Shown here: piece by piece, positions 8,841-17,258 of the stretch
Layout: every line of letters starts with the position of its first letter
Position numbering within the stretch: position 1 is the stretch's first letter
Assembly (NCBI RefSeq): GCF_001552215.1
Contig: NZ_BCQT01000026.1
Coordinates: 124,001 to 188,000 of the forward strand
DNA length: 64,000 nt
Reading direction: 5' to 3'
Source: Actinomadura macra NBRC 14102
GTDB taxonomy: Bacteria > Actinomycetota > Actinomycetes > Streptosporangiales > Streptosporangiaceae
Translations under genes and position numbers: made by a program
The notes under the pieces: generated by a model
Seen by the model: the letters and a program-made list of their open reading frames with translations, nothing else
Told to the model about the DNA's origin: nothing
Databases searched by the model: none

Positions 8841-8873
8841 CCGAGAAGGTCACTCAAAGCGGATCATCGGGAG

Positions 8874-10382
8874 TCACGCGGTCGCGTACGGGCCCGTCTG
8901 CTGGGGCGCGGCAGCCTTGTTCTGCGCGCGCTTCCTGGCGTACTCGTTGCCGTTCACCGTCAGCGTGCTGTTGGCGAACAGTTCCGTGACCGCGGCTGTG
9001 CCGTCGATCATCTGGTCGAAGCCGGTGAGGCTCACGTTGTCGTAGCGATCGCACGCCTGGTGGTAGCAGGGGTCGTAGGGCTTGCCCGCGGTGCCGCCGT
9101 AGACCGTGGCCTGCTGGGGCGTCTTGATGCCCTCGGCGCCGGTGAAGATGCCGCCGGCGGGGATGCCCGCGGTGATGAACGCGTTGTAGTCCGACCGTCC
9201 GTTGAAGGGGGTCGGGTCGGTGGCGAGCTTGCCGGAGCCGAAGAAGTCGTTGAACGCCTTCTCGATAGCGCCGGACCCGGCGGGCGCCTCGACGTTGTTC
9301 TGGCCCGCGCTGTTGTCGCCGTCGTAGACGAAGCGCACGAAGTTGGGCGAGGCGAGCATGTCGAAGTTGAGGTCCAGCGCGATCTTGTCGCGTTCGGCCT
9401 GCGGAAGGCTGTTCACATAGTGCTGGGAACCGAGCAGCCCCTCCTCCTCAGCACCCCAGAACCCGAACCGCACCTGGTTGCGGACCTTGGCGCCGAGCTT
9501 GCCGATCTGCTGTGCCACCGCCAGCAGCGTCGCGGTACCCGAACCGTCGTCGTTGATGCCGGGGCCTTCGGCCACGCTGTCGTTGTGCGCGCCGAGGACG
9601 ACGACGTTGTCGGCCCGTCCGCGCTTGGTGTTGGCGATGACGTTGGAGGTCTCGCGCTTCTGGGTGAGGGTGTCGGTCTTCACGCGCAGCGTGAGGCCGC
9701 CGCCCTGCGCCTGCTTCACGAGGTCGGTGCCGACGGCGTTCGTCGGTCCGACCACCGGAAGCGTGTACGGCTTGCCCAGCGTTCCGGCGACCGGACCGGG
9801 CGTGCCGGGGAGCTGGTAGATGACCACGGCGCTCGCACCGGCGGCGACGGCGTTGTCCGCCTTGACGGAGAACAGGCAGCCGCCCCGCTGGATCAGTGCG
9901 ATGTGCCCCTTCGGGAAGCCGGTGAAGTCGGCGGCCTCACAGCCGCTGCCCGTACCGGTGGCGCCCGGGTCGACGGGGGTCGCGGTGGCCGTGACGTCGC
10001 CCGATCCCGAGTACTGGAAGGTCTCGAAGTCGGTGTCCGGCGTGTACGTCTTCGGGGTCGGCGCGGTCACGGCGAACGTCGGCGGGGACTTCTCCTGCCA
10101 GAAGTCGAACGTGAAGTTCTGTACCTGAGGCGTGTAGCCGGCCCGCTTGAGCTGGTCCGCGATGTACTTCACGGTGATCTTGTTGCCGGGGAGCCCGGCG
10201 GCCCGGTTGCCGCCGTTCGCATCCGCGATCTTCTCCAGGTTCAGCTGGTGATGGCGGACGGCCTTGAGCGTGACGAGCGAGGCCAACTTCGATGGTGTCG
10301 GCGCGGCCTGCGCCCCGGCCGCCGTCAGGGTGGTGGCGGCGAGCGACAGGCCCAGGAGTGATGCTAGCGCGGCTTTGCGCAT
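8874..10382 (-). CDS. secreted M28 zinc aminopeptidase with PA domain
   Basis: A 502-residue exported metallopeptidase, probably releasing N-terminal amino acids from extracellular peptides like the Streptomyces griseus aminopeptidase. The signal peptide MRKAALASLLGLSLAAT ends near AQA-AP. A protease-associated insert (about 125-240) contains SGCEAADFTGFPKGHIALIQ and GGCLFSVKADNAVAAGA. The M28 core shows VVLGAHNDSVAEGPGINDDG (first His and bridging Asp), FGFWGAEEEGLLGS (Glu pair), DLNFDMLASPN and SDYNAFITAGIP, with a late His in CYHQACDRYDN. The ATG at 10382 has GGAGA upstream. Longer in-frame extensions to 10607 are Arg-rich and would bury the signal peptide, so they were rejected. Confidence 0.93.
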   Translation of the reverse strand: MRKAALASLLGLSLAATTLTAAGAQAAPTPSKLASLVTLKAVRHHQLNLEKIADANGGNRAAGLPGNKITVKYIADQLKRAGYTPQVQNFTFDFWQEKSPPTFAVTAPTPKTYTPDTDFETFQYSGSGDVTATATPVDPGATGTGSGCEAADFTGFPKGHIALIQRGGCLFSVKADNAVAAGASAVVIYQLPGTPGPVAGTLGKPYTLPVVGPTNAVGTDLVKQAQGGGLTLRVKTDTLTQKRETSNVIANTKRGRADNVVVLGAHNDSVAEGPGINDDGSGTATLLAVAQQIGKLGAKVRNQVRFGFWGAEEEGLLGSQHYVNSLPQAERDKIALDLNFDMLASPNFVRFVYDGDNSAGQNNVEAPAGSGAIEKAFNDFFGSGKLATDPTPFNGRSDYNAFITAGIPAGGIFTGAEGIKTPQQATVYGGTAGKPYDPCYHQACDRYDNVSLTGFDQMIDGTAAVTELFANSTLTVNGNEYARKRAQNKAAAPQQTGPYATA

Positions 10383-10701
10383 GACTCGGTCTCCGATGAC
10401 GAGGGGGACAAAGCATCCGAAGCCTGGCATGTGCCAAAAACCGCTACAAGGCACAAATCGGCATCGGTACTGCCGGTGACGACCGGCCCACTGGTCCCAT
10501 CGCCCCCGGCCGTCCGCACACCTCCGGGAGGACCACCGACGAAACCTCCGGCCGCCACGCGACACGACCAGCAAGATCATGCGTCGTGGCCGTGGAACGA
10601 CACACATCTGATTAACAGAAGAACGCTGGCGTTCGCTAAATCAAACTAAGTATGCTGCCTCACCGCTTGATGGCGGTTTCGGATGACCAGGGAGTAGCCC
10701 A
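10383..10701. other. divergent intergenic region, peptidase / conservon
   Basis: A 319-bp non-coding gap between divergent genes, so it should carry promoters for both. Positions 10595-10665 are AT-rich and contain the dyad GAACGC-tg-GCGTTC (10621-10634), followed by AT-rich sequence before the cvnA start. No clear -35/-10 pair could be fixed by eye, and no small gene with a ribosome-binding site was seen. Confidence 0.4.
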
Positions 10702-13143
10702 GTGACGCGACCCGGACAGGTGCCCGCCCCTCATGCCGCCCCACCGCGGCTGCGCACCAGGCCGGTGACGCACCGCGTCGCGCTGCTGTTGGCGATCCCG
10801 CTGGTGTCGCTGATGGTCCAATGGGGCGTCCCCACGGTCGTCACATGGACGCAGGCGCTCCAGCGCTTCGACTACTCGACCGTCTACGACAAGGTCGGCG
10901 TACCCGCCCTGGCAGTCACCGAGGTGATCCAGGAGGAGCGCCTCGCGGCGGTCACCGTCCTGAACAGACGCTCCACCGCGGCCGACCAACAGTTCCAGGA
11001 ACAGGCGGCCAAGACGGACGGGGTGGTGGCGGCGTTCCGCAAGTCGGCCTTCGCCTCCGGCACCAGGGACGCGATGGACGACGCGGTGGAAGAGCGCGTT
11101 CGGCAGCTCAGCGACGTCTTCGACGTGCTGATCGGGCTGCGCGAGCAGGTGCGCGGCATCGGCGGCACGCGGACCGCGGCCGTCAACGGGTACAGCTCGA
11201 TCGTCGACATCACGATCCGCGTGCTGACGACGCTGGTGAGCGTCGACGACATCACCGTCTCCCAGCACACCAACGCCGTGCTGTACGACTACTGGGCCCG
11301 CGAGTTCATGCTGCGGGAGAACGCGCTGATGTCCGGCCTGCGGCCTGGCCGGATGAGCGCCGAGGACCGTTCGTCGTTCGCCGCCTGGGCGGGCAGCCGC
11401 GTGCAGATGCTGGACCTCGGCCGGGCCGCGGCGGGCGACGACGTTAAAACGATCATGTACGACCTCCAGGGCAACACCGCCTACACCTCCTACGCGACGA
11501 TGGAGGGCACCGTCCTGTGGAGCGGCATCGCGCCGAACCCGCGGCGGTGGAAGGCCACGATCGACGCGGTGGCCCCGGCGTGGCAGCGGTCCTCCGCGCT
11601 GGCCAGCGACACGGTGAACCGCAAGGAGGTCAAGCCCGCCGGGCAGAAGATCCTGGTCGGCTTCTACGCGGTCGGCGGGCTCGGCCTGCTCGGCTTCGTC
11701 GTCTCGGTCCTGCTGTCGATCCTGTTCGCGCGCCGGCTCACCGAGGAACTCCGCGTCCTCCAGCGACAGGCGCAGGTGCTGGCGCACGAGCGCCTGCCCC
11801 GGGTCGTGGCGCGGCTGCGGCGCGGCGAGCCGGTGAACGTCGACGCCGAGGCACCTCCACCGGAGACCGGCAGAACACTGGAGGTGACGCTGGTCAGCGA
11901 GGCGTTCCATGCCGTCCAGCGCACGGCGGTCAGTACCGCGGTCGGCGAGGCCGACCTGCGCGCGAGCATCAACCGCGTCTTCATCAACCTGTCGTGGCGG
12001 AGCCAGTCGCTGCTGCACCGGCAACTCAGGCTGCTGGATGCGATGGAGCGCCGCGCACGCAGCCCCGAGGAGCTGGACGACCTGTTCCGGCTCGACCACC
12101 TCACGACCCGCATGCGGCGGCACGCCGAGGGCCTGGTCATCCTGTCCGGGTCGCCGACCGTCCGCGCCTGGGACCATCCCGTCGCCGCCGAGGACGTCGT
12201 CCGCGCCGCCATCGCCGAGGTGGAGGACTACCGACGGATCGAGGTGACGGGCGCCTCGTCGGCGGCCGTGACCGGCAACGTGGTCGCCGACGTCATCCAC
12301 CTGCTGGCCGAGCTCATCGAGAACGCCGCGTCGTTCTCCCCGCCGACCACCGAGGTCACCGTGAAGGTGGAGACGGTCGCCAACGGGCTGGCGGTGGAGG
12401 TGGTCGACCGCGGCGTCGGCCTGCACCCCGAGGAGATGGCGGAGCTGAACCGGCGGCTCGCCGCCGACGTCGAGTTCGACCTGGTCGACACCGAGCGGCT
12501 CGGGCTGTTCGTCGTCGCGCGGCTGGCCGCCCGGCACGGCATCCGGGTCTCGCTCCAGGCCTCCGCCTACGGAGGGACGACCGCGATCGTCCTCGTCCCG
12601 CACGCGCTGGTCGTCCTGGACGAGGACTGGGCGCCCGCGCTCGGCACCTCCGAGATCAGGATGCCCGAGCCCGCCGTGACGGCGACGGCGCTGCGGCCGG
12701 GCCGTGCCGCACCACCCGCCCTGCCCGCGCTGCCGGGCCCGCCCTCCTACACGCCGCCGGCGATGCCTCCCGCGCAGCCGCAGCCCCAACCGCAGCCGCC
12801 GGCACCGATGCCAATGCCGATGCCCGCTCCGGACACCGATCCACTCGGCCGTTTCGCTGGCCACACCCGGCCGTCCACCGAAGATCCGACCACGTCCAAC
12901 GGCGAGTCCAGCGAGGTCACCGGTCGCCTCCCACGCCGCGTGCGGCAACGGAATCTGGCCCCCCAACTGCGCAAGCGCCCGGAACGCGAACAACCCGGAG
13001 AACCGCGGGACGACTTCGAGGAGCCGAGCCCGGAGCTCAGCCGCGACCTCATGTCCTCGCTACAGTCTGGGTGGCTCCGCGGCCGGGACACCGACGACGA
13101 GACCGGCGAACCCGGTGCACGTGACGAATGGGGGGAATCATGA
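10702..13143 (+). CDS. cvnA: conservon sensor histidine-kinase-like protein CvnA
   Basis: First gene of a conservon (cvn) operon, 813 residues. It has an N-terminal membrane helix (about 15-45), an extracellular nitrate/nitrite-sensor-like (NIT) helical domain (about 50-310) and a second membrane helix (about 320-345). A HAMP-like linker follows. The GHKL ATPase domain (about 490-650) contains LLAELIENAASFSPP (N box) and VVDRGVGL (G1 box). The C-terminal tail is Pro/Met/Gln-rich (about 680-760). The GTG start has AGGGAG upstream. Conservon CvnA proteins are thought to act as a membrane-bound platform for CvnB-D rather than in a classical two-component pair, and no response regulator is present. 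The stop overlaps the cvnB start (ATGA). Confidence 0.93.
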   Translation: MTRPGQVPAPHAAPPRLRTRPVTHRVALLLAIPLVSLMVQWGVPTVVTWTQALQRFDYSTVYDKVGVPALAVTEVIQEERLAAVTVLNRRSTAADQQFQEQAAKTDGVVAAFRKSAFASGTRDAMDDAVEERVRQLSDVFDVLIGLREQVRGIGGTRTAAVNGYSSIVDITIRVLTTLVSVDDITVSQHTNAVLYDYWAREFMLRENALMSGLRPGRMSAEDRSSFAAWAGSRVQMLDLGRAAAGDDVKTIMYDLQGNTAYTSYATMEGTVLWSGIAPNPRRWKATIDAVAPAWQRSSALASDTVNRKEVKPAGQKILVGFYAVGGLGLLGFVVSVLLSILFARRLTEELRVLQRQAQVLAHERLPRVVARLRRGEPVNVDAEAPPPETGRTLEVTLVSEAFHAVQRTAVSTAVGEADLRASINRVFINLSWRSQSLLHRQLRLLDAMERRARSPEELDDLFRLDHLTTRMRRHAEGLVILSGSPTVRAWDHPVAAEDVVRAAIAEVEDYRRIEVTGASSAAVTGNVVADVIHLLAELIENAASFSPPTTEVTVKVETVANGLAVEVVDRGVGLHPEEMAELNRRLAADVEFDLVDTERLGLFVVARLAARHGIRVSLQASAYGGTTAIVLVPHALVVLDEDWAPALGTSEIRMPEPAVTATALRPGRAAPPALPALPGPPSYTPPAMPPAQPQPQPQPPAPMPMPMPAPDTDPLGRFAGHTRPSTEDPTTSNGESSEVTGRLPRRVRQRNLAPQLRKRPEREQPGEPRDDFEEPSPELSRDLMSSLQSGWLRGRDTDDETGEPGARDEWGES

Positions 13144-13571
13144 CGCAGCAGGCACATGCCGGCGGTGAGCTCGACTGGTTGCTCGACGACCTGGTGGAGC
13201 GGGTCGGGGAGGTACGCCAGGCGGTCCTGCTGTCGCGCGACGGCCTGGTCATGGGAGCCTCCGGTGGCGTCACCCGCAAGGACGCCGAGTTCCTCGCGGC
13301 GCTGTCGTCGGGCTTCCACAGCCTGTCCAACGGCGCGCGCGAGCATTTCGGGGCCAAGCAGGTGCGGCAGACCGTCGTCGAGCTGGACGGCATGCTGTTC
13401 TTCGTCATGCCGGCCGGCGACGGCAGTTGCCTCGCGGTGCTGAGCGACGCGGGCGGCAACGCCGGGCTCGTCGCCTACGAGACCACCATGCTGATCAAGC
13501 GTGTGCGGCGGCAGCTGGGCGCCGCGCCGCGCTCGTCCGGCGAGCCGTCGGACCCGTCCGCGCGGACCTGA
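13140..13571 (+). CDS. cvnB: roadblock/LC7-domain conservon protein CvnB
   Basis: A 143-residue roadblock/LC7 protein of the MglB-like class found in conservons. The fold is recognisable from LDWLLDDLVERVGEVRQAVL, SRDGLVMGASGGV, FLAALSSGFHSL, VVELDGMLFFVMPAGDG and the final helix LVAYETTMLIKRVR. Roadblock proteins usually bind a small GTPase and tune its cycle, here presumably CvnD. ATG 13140 has GGGGGA upstream and overlaps the cvnA stop by 4 bp, so it is translationally coupled. An in-frame ATG at 13128 is less likely. Confidence 0.94.
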   Translation: MTQQAHAGGELDWLLDDLVERVGEVRQAVLLSRDGLVMGASGGVTRKDAEFLAALSSGFHSLSNGAREHFGAKQVRQTVVELDGMLFFVMPAGDGSCLAVLSDAGGNAGLVAYETTMLIKRVRRQLGAAPRSSGEPSDPSART

Positions 13572-13577
13572 GCCGCC

Positions 13578-13952
13578 GTGGATACGCCGAAGGAACGCTG
13601 GGTCGGCCGTGACGCCGGACCGGTGGTGCGGCCGTATGCGATGACGCGCGGCCGCACCCGGCCCCGGGGCCCGGCCATCGACCTCGTCACGATCCTGGTC
13701 GCCACCGGGCACACGCCCACCGACCGGGTGTGGCTCTCGCGCGAGCAACGGCGGCTGCTGGAACTGTGCCGGCAGCCCTCCACGCCCGCGGACCTGGCCT
13801 CGGAGACCGATCTACCCTTACAAGTCGTCCAGATCCTGCTGGCCGACCTGCACCAGTACGGTCTGATCGAAGAGAAGCGGCAGTCCGAGCAGCCCGACCG
13901 TCCCGATCCCCGGATATTGATGAGAGTGCTCGATGAACTTCGCCGCCTCTGA
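13578..13952 (+). CDS. cvnC: DUF742 conservon protein CvnC (contains a TTA codon)
   Basis: A 124-residue DUF742 protein with a winged-helix-like fold: VVRPYAMTRGRTRP near the N terminus, AIDLVTILVATG, an HTH-like DLASETDLPLQVVQILLADL, and LHQYGLIEE. Starts at GTG 13578, six bases after the cvnB stop. Codon 81 (13818-13820) is TTA, very rare in such high-GC genomes. In Streptomyces it requires the bldA tRNA and ties expression to development. Whether the same holds in this host is inference. The 3' end overlaps cvnD by 20 bp. Confidence 0.93.
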   Translation: MDTPKERWVGRDAGPVVRPYAMTRGRTRPRGPAIDLVTILVATGHTPTDRVWLSREQRRLLELCRQPSTPADLASETDLPLQVVQILLADLHQYGLIEEKRQSEQPDRPDPRILMRVLDELRRL

Positions 13953-14541
13953 CACCTTCGGCGCTGTCCCGCCACGAGACACCGACGACATCCCCCAGCA
14001 CACCCTCAAGATCCTCGTGGCCGGCGGCTTCGGCGTCGGCAAGACGACGTTCGTGGGGGTGGTCAGCGAGATCCGCCCGCTGCGCACCGAGGAGAGGCTG
14101 ACCGACGCCTCGACCGGTGTGGACGATCTGGACGGGCTGGCGAGCAAGTCCACCACGACCGTGGCCATGGACTTCGGCCGGCTCACGTTCTCCGGCGGCG
14201 TCCGGCTGTACCTGTTCGGGACGCCCGGCCAGGAGCGGTTCTGGTTCATGTGGGACCAGATCGCCTACGGCGCGGTGGGCGCGATCGTGCTCGTGGACAC
14301 CCGCAGGCTGTCCACGAGCTTCGCGTCCATCGACTTCTTCGAGCAGCGGGAGATCCCGTTCGTCGTCGCCGCGAACGTCTTCGACGGCGCACGCCTGTAC
14401 ACCGTCGAGGACATCCGGAACGCGCTGGACGTCGATCCCGAGGTGCCCGTCATGCTGTGCGACGTGCGCCGTCCGGACGTCGCGAAGGGCATCCTGGTCA
14501 CGCTGGTCGAGCACGCCCTCCAGTCATCCGGGCCACAATGA
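13933..14541 (+). CDS. cvnD: conservon small GTPase CvnD
   Basis: A 202-residue cytoplasmic GTPase of the conservon/MglA-like type. G1 is AGGFGVGKTTFV at about 30-41, G3 is LFGTPGQERFWFMW near residue 95, and a G4-like AANVFDGA lies near 150. It probably switches between GDP and GTP forms under control of CvnB. It overlaps cvnC by 20 bp, and its 3' end overlaps the convergent TetR gene by 44 bp. Conservons are often followed by a cytochrome P450 gene; none is present here. Confidence 0.94.
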   Translation: MNFAASDTFGAVPPRDTDDIPQHTLKILVAGGFGVGKTTFVGVVSEIRPLRTEERLTDASTGVDDLDGLASKSTTTVAMDFGRLTFSGGVRLYLFGTPGQERFWFMWDQIAYGAVGAIVLVDTRRLSTSFASIDFFEQREIPFVVAANVFDGARLYTVEDIRNALDVDPEVPVMLCDVRRPDVAKGILVTLVEHALQSSGPQ

Positions 14542-15139
14542 GGGAGGCGAGCGCGGCGTAGGCGGCGGAGTCGTCCAGCCCCGTGCGGGCCTTGATCTCG
14601 CCCCGGTGGATGGACTCCATCACCTGGCCCGCGACAACACCGACGAACGCCGCGTCCACATCCGCGTCCGCGTCCGAGGCGGCCTCGGTGACGAGCCCCT
14701 GCACGCGCCGGACGGCGAACCCGGTGTTCCGCTGGTAGATCTCGCGGGCGGGGGCGAAGGCGTCGAGGTCGGCGAAGAACGCGGGTGAGGCCGGGGCGAG
14801 CGCGTCGGAGATGGCCCGCAGGTACGCGCCGACACGGTCGCGGGGGTCGGCGCTCCCATCGAGCTCCGCCTCGACCTGCGCGGTCGCTCGGCGAAAGAAC
14901 GCGCGGACCACCGTGACGATGATCTGCTCCCGGCTGGGCGCCACGGTGTAGAGCGTGCTCTTGGAGCAGTGCAGGACGGCGGCCAGCTCCGCCACGCTCA
15001 GCTCGGCGAAGCCGCGGTCGAGGAACACCTCGATGAGCCGCTCGACGAGGTCCTCGCGGCGTCGCTCCGTCCGGGCCCGCCCACCGGCCGCCCGCCCATC
15101 CGCCGTACGCCCTGTCAGGGTCCGCGCCGTGCCGTCCAT
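14498..15139 (-). CDS. TetR-family repressor next to acyl-CoA dehydrogenase
   Basis: A 213-residue TetR protein. The N-terminal helix-turn-helix shows DLVERLIEVFLDRGFAELSV, ELAAVLHCSKSTLYTVAPSR and EQIIVTVVRAFF. The C-terminal ligand domain begins near residue 85. ATG 15139 gives MDGTART; an upstream extension is possible but has no support. It is divergent from an acyl-CoA dehydrogenase with a palindrome between them, so it probably represses that gene and itself in response to an acyl-CoA or similar ligand (inference from arrangement). Confidence 0.9.
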   Translation of the reverse strand: MDGTARTLTGRTADGRAAGGRARTERRREDLVERLIEVFLDRGFAELSVAELAAVLHCSKSTLYTVAPSREQIIVTVVRAFFRRATAQVEAELDGSADPRDRVGAYLRAISDALAPASPAFFADLDAFAPAREIYQRNTGFAVRRVQGLVTEAASDADADVDAAFVGVVAGQVMESIHRGEIKARTGLDDSAAYAALASLIVARMTGGRARPA

Positions 15140-15153
15140 CCATGGACAGTACC

Positions 15154-15166
15154 AAGAACGGTTCTT
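15154..15166. promoter_or_regulatory. predicted TetR operator
   Basis: AAGAACGGTTCTT is a perfect 6-bp dyad with a one-base centre. AGTAC motifs on both sides (15149-15153 and 15169-15173) extend it imperfectly. It lies 15 bp before the TetR start and 45 bp before the dehydrogenase start, where it could control both. Binding is inferred. Confidence 0.55.
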
Positions 15167-15210
15167 CAGTACTCCCACTGGTACTCTGGGCTCGGCGAAA
15201 GGAGTCACCG

Positions 15211-16353
15211 ATGCCCGCCACGCGCCACCTGCCGACACCGGAGTCCGCCGACCTCGTCGCGCTCGTCCGCGAGATCGCGGCCAAGGAGCTCGCGCCGCGC
15301 GTGGCCGATGCCGAGCGCACCGGGACGTTCCCCCGCGAGGTCTTCACGACGCTCGGCCGGGCGGGGCTGCTGACGCTGCCCTACCCGGAGCGGTATGGCG
15401 GCGGCGACCAGCCGTACGAGATCTACCTTCAGGCTCTGGAGGAGATCGGCACGGCCTGGGCGAGCGTCGGCGTCGGCGTCAGCGTGCACGCCCTTTCCTG
15501 CTTCCCGCTGTTCGCCTACGGCACCGAGGAGCAGCGCCGGCGTTGGCTTCCGGATCTGCTGTCGGGCGAACGGCTGGGCGCGTACTGCCTGTCGGAGGCG
15601 CACGCGGGATCCGACCCGGCCGCGATGCGCGCGAAGGCCGTACGCGACGGCGACTCCTATGTCCTGAACGGCGCCAAGGCGTGGACGACGCACGGCGGCG
15701 AGGCCGACTTCTACACGGTCATGGCCCGCACGTCCGATGAGAAGTCGCGCGGTATCTCCTGCTTCCATGTGCCGTCCGGGACGCCGGGGCTGGAGTTCGA
15801 CGAGCCCGAGGACAAGATGGGCCTGATGGGTTCGACGACCGCGACCGTCCGGCTCGTCGACGCGCGGATCCCGGCCGACCACCTCATCGGCGCGGAGGGC
15901 CAGGGCCTGGCCATCGCCCTCGCCGGCCTGGACGCGGGGCGCCTCGGCATCGCCGCGGTCGCCACCGGCCTCGCCCAGAGCGCGCTCGACACCGCCGTCG
16001 GCTACGCCAAGGAGCGCGAGGCGTTCGGCAAGGCGATCATCGACCACCAGGGGCTCGCGTTCGTCCTCGCGGACATGGCCGCCGCCGTCGAGTCGGCCCG
16101 CGCGACCTATCTCGCGGCGGCACGGCTCAAGGACGCGGGCCGCCCCTACGGCCGGAAGGCGTCGATCGCCAAACTGGTCGCCACCGACAACGCGATGAGG
16201 GTGACGACCGACGCCGTCCAGGTCCTCGGCGGGGCCGGCTACACCCGTGACTTCCCGGTCGAGCGCTTCATGCGCGAGGCGAAGGTCATGCAGATCTTCG
16301 AGGGCACCAACCAGATCCAGCGCCTGGTCATCTCCCGCCACCTCGCCCGCTGA
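15211..16353 (+). CDS. acyl-CoA dehydrogenase
   Basis: A 380-residue FAD enzyme introducing a double bond alpha-beta to an acyl-CoA thioester. Family marks are LPYPERYGGGDQPYEIYLQA, YCLSEAHAGSDPAAM, KAWTTHGGEADFYTVMA, EDKMGLMGSTTATVRL, YAKEREAFGKAI, VQVLGGAGYTRDFPVERFMR and IFEGTNQIQRLV. In the last, the Glu matches the catalytic base of short- and medium-chain enzymes. ATG 15211 follows AAAGGAG at 6 nt; longer frames to 15142 would run through the predicted operator. Chain-length specificity cannot be read from sequence. No electron-transfer flavoprotein gene is nearby. Confidence 0.94.
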   Translation: MPATRHLPTPESADLVALVREIAAKELAPRVADAERTGTFPREVFTTLGRAGLLTLPYPERYGGGDQPYEIYLQALEEIGTAWASVGVGVSVHALSCFPLFAYGTEEQRRRWLPDLLSGERLGAYCLSEAHAGSDPAAMRAKAVRDGDSYVLNGAKAWTTHGGEADFYTVMARTSDEKSRGISCFHVPSGTPGLEFDEPEDKMGLMGSTTATVRLVDARIPADHLIGAEGQGLAIALAGLDAGRLGIAAVATGLAQSALDTAVGYAKEREAFGKAIIDHQGLAFVLADMAAAVESARATYLAAARLKDAGRPYGRKASIAKLVATDNAMRVTTDAVQVLGGAGYTRDFPVERFMREAKVMQIFEGTNQIQRLVISRHLAR

Positions 16354-16429
16354 CTCCGGCGAGCGTCTTCGCGGGCGTTCCCATGCAGACGTGCACGGAT
16401 GCAGACGCGCACGGCCCCGGGCACCGCTA

Positions 16430-16463
16430 GGGCCGCGCCCACCCCCGAGAGTGGACGCGGCCC
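16430..16463. terminator. bidirectional hairpin terminator
   Basis: GGCCGCGCCCAC (16431-16442) pairs with GTGGACGCGGCC (16451-16462), one mismatch in 12. It lies between the convergent acyl-CoA dehydrogenase and DUF4360 genes. Just beyond it, a short segment with CCGTCAGCGGGGT is directly repeated. Confidence 0.7.
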
Positions 16464-16507
16464 GGTTTGCTGGCCGTCAGCGGGGTTTGACGACCGTCAG
16501 CGGGGTG

Positions 16508-17155
16508 TTACGGGCACTTCTTCCAAGCGAAGTGGTAGGTCGTCTTGACGCTACCGTCGGTGGAGTCGAAGGCCAGGAAGCTGGTCTTCTTCTCGTCCGT
16601 GCCCTTGTTCACGCGCAACTCGGTGTTGACGTTGAAGTTGCGGTCCTCACCACAGGGCTTGAACACCAGCTCGGCGACCGGGGTACGGTCACTGAACTGC
16701 CAGTTGTCGGAGTACGAGCCCTTCAGCGTGTGGCTGACGGGGGTCGTCTGCTGCATGCCCTGGTGGTAGTAACTGGCGCGCTCCAGACCTGACGCGCCGG
16801 CTTCCAGGTGCGCGAAGCCGCGGTAGTCCGCACCGGCGATCGCGTAGGTGAAGCCCTGCGGCACGTGCAGCCGCAGGTTGATCTGGCAGTTCTTGCGGAA
16901 GTCGGTCGCCTTGGAGTCCCCGCCCGCCTGGGCGAGGTAGTCGCTGTAGGTGACCGTGAACGCGGTGTTGTCGCTCGCCGTGGCGACCGCGGCGGTGCCG
17001 GCGCGGCAGCCGGAGCCGTTCACGGTGAGGACGTCGATGACGATCCGGTCCGGGGGCGGGGGGTCGTCGGTGACGGCGGAGGCGGCGGGAGCCATTGCAC
17101 CGGCCAGGGCCATGGCGGTCGCGCACGCCGCCGTGGCGGTGATTGCCTTGCGCAT
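16508..17155 (-). CDS. secreted DUF4360 protein, copy 1
   Basis: A 215-residue exported protein with a signal peptide MRKAITATAACATAMALAGA, cleaved near AASA. The DUF4360 domain follows, with VNGSGCRAGTAAVAT, FTVTYSDYLAQAGGDS, RKNCQINLRLHVPQGFTYAI, ADYRGFAHLEAGASGLE, NWQFSDRT, FKPCGEDRNFNVNTELRVN and a C-terminal TYHFAWKKCP. Four cysteines, all shared with the adjacent paralogue, probably form two disulfides. The function of DUF4360 is unknown. ATG 17155 has AAGGAGAG upstream. It lies 103 bp after the second copy in the same direction, so the pair may form an operon. Confidence 0.9.
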   Translation of the reverse strand: MRKAITATAACATAMALAGAMAPAASAVTDDPPPPDRIVIDVLTVNGSGCRAGTAAVATASDNTAFTVTYSDYLAQAGGDSKATDFRKNCQINLRLHVPQGFTYAIAGADYRGFAHLEAGASGLERASYYHQGMQQTTPVSHTLKGSYSDNWQFSDRTPVAELVFKPCGEDRNFNVNTELRVNKGTDEKKTSFLAFDSTDGSVKTTYHFAWKKCP

Positions 17156-17258
17156 CGGTTGTTCTCTCCTTACGGGGGTGGAGGCACCGTACTCGGGGTC
17201 ATTCACATCCGGCGCCGGAGGAATTCGGGGGAGCGCCGGATGTGAATGGTCTGCTCGC

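Noticed and set aside
6535..8853. 772-codon minus-strand frame across the phosphatase and methyltransferase genes
   Set aside because: Both real genes on the plus strand have clear motifs and ribosome-binding sites; the opposite frame is a codon-bias shadow.
10383..10607. 75-codon N-terminal extension of the M28 peptidase
   Set aside because: It would place an Arg/Cys/Trp-rich stretch before a clean signal peptide that has its own ATG and ribosome-binding site.
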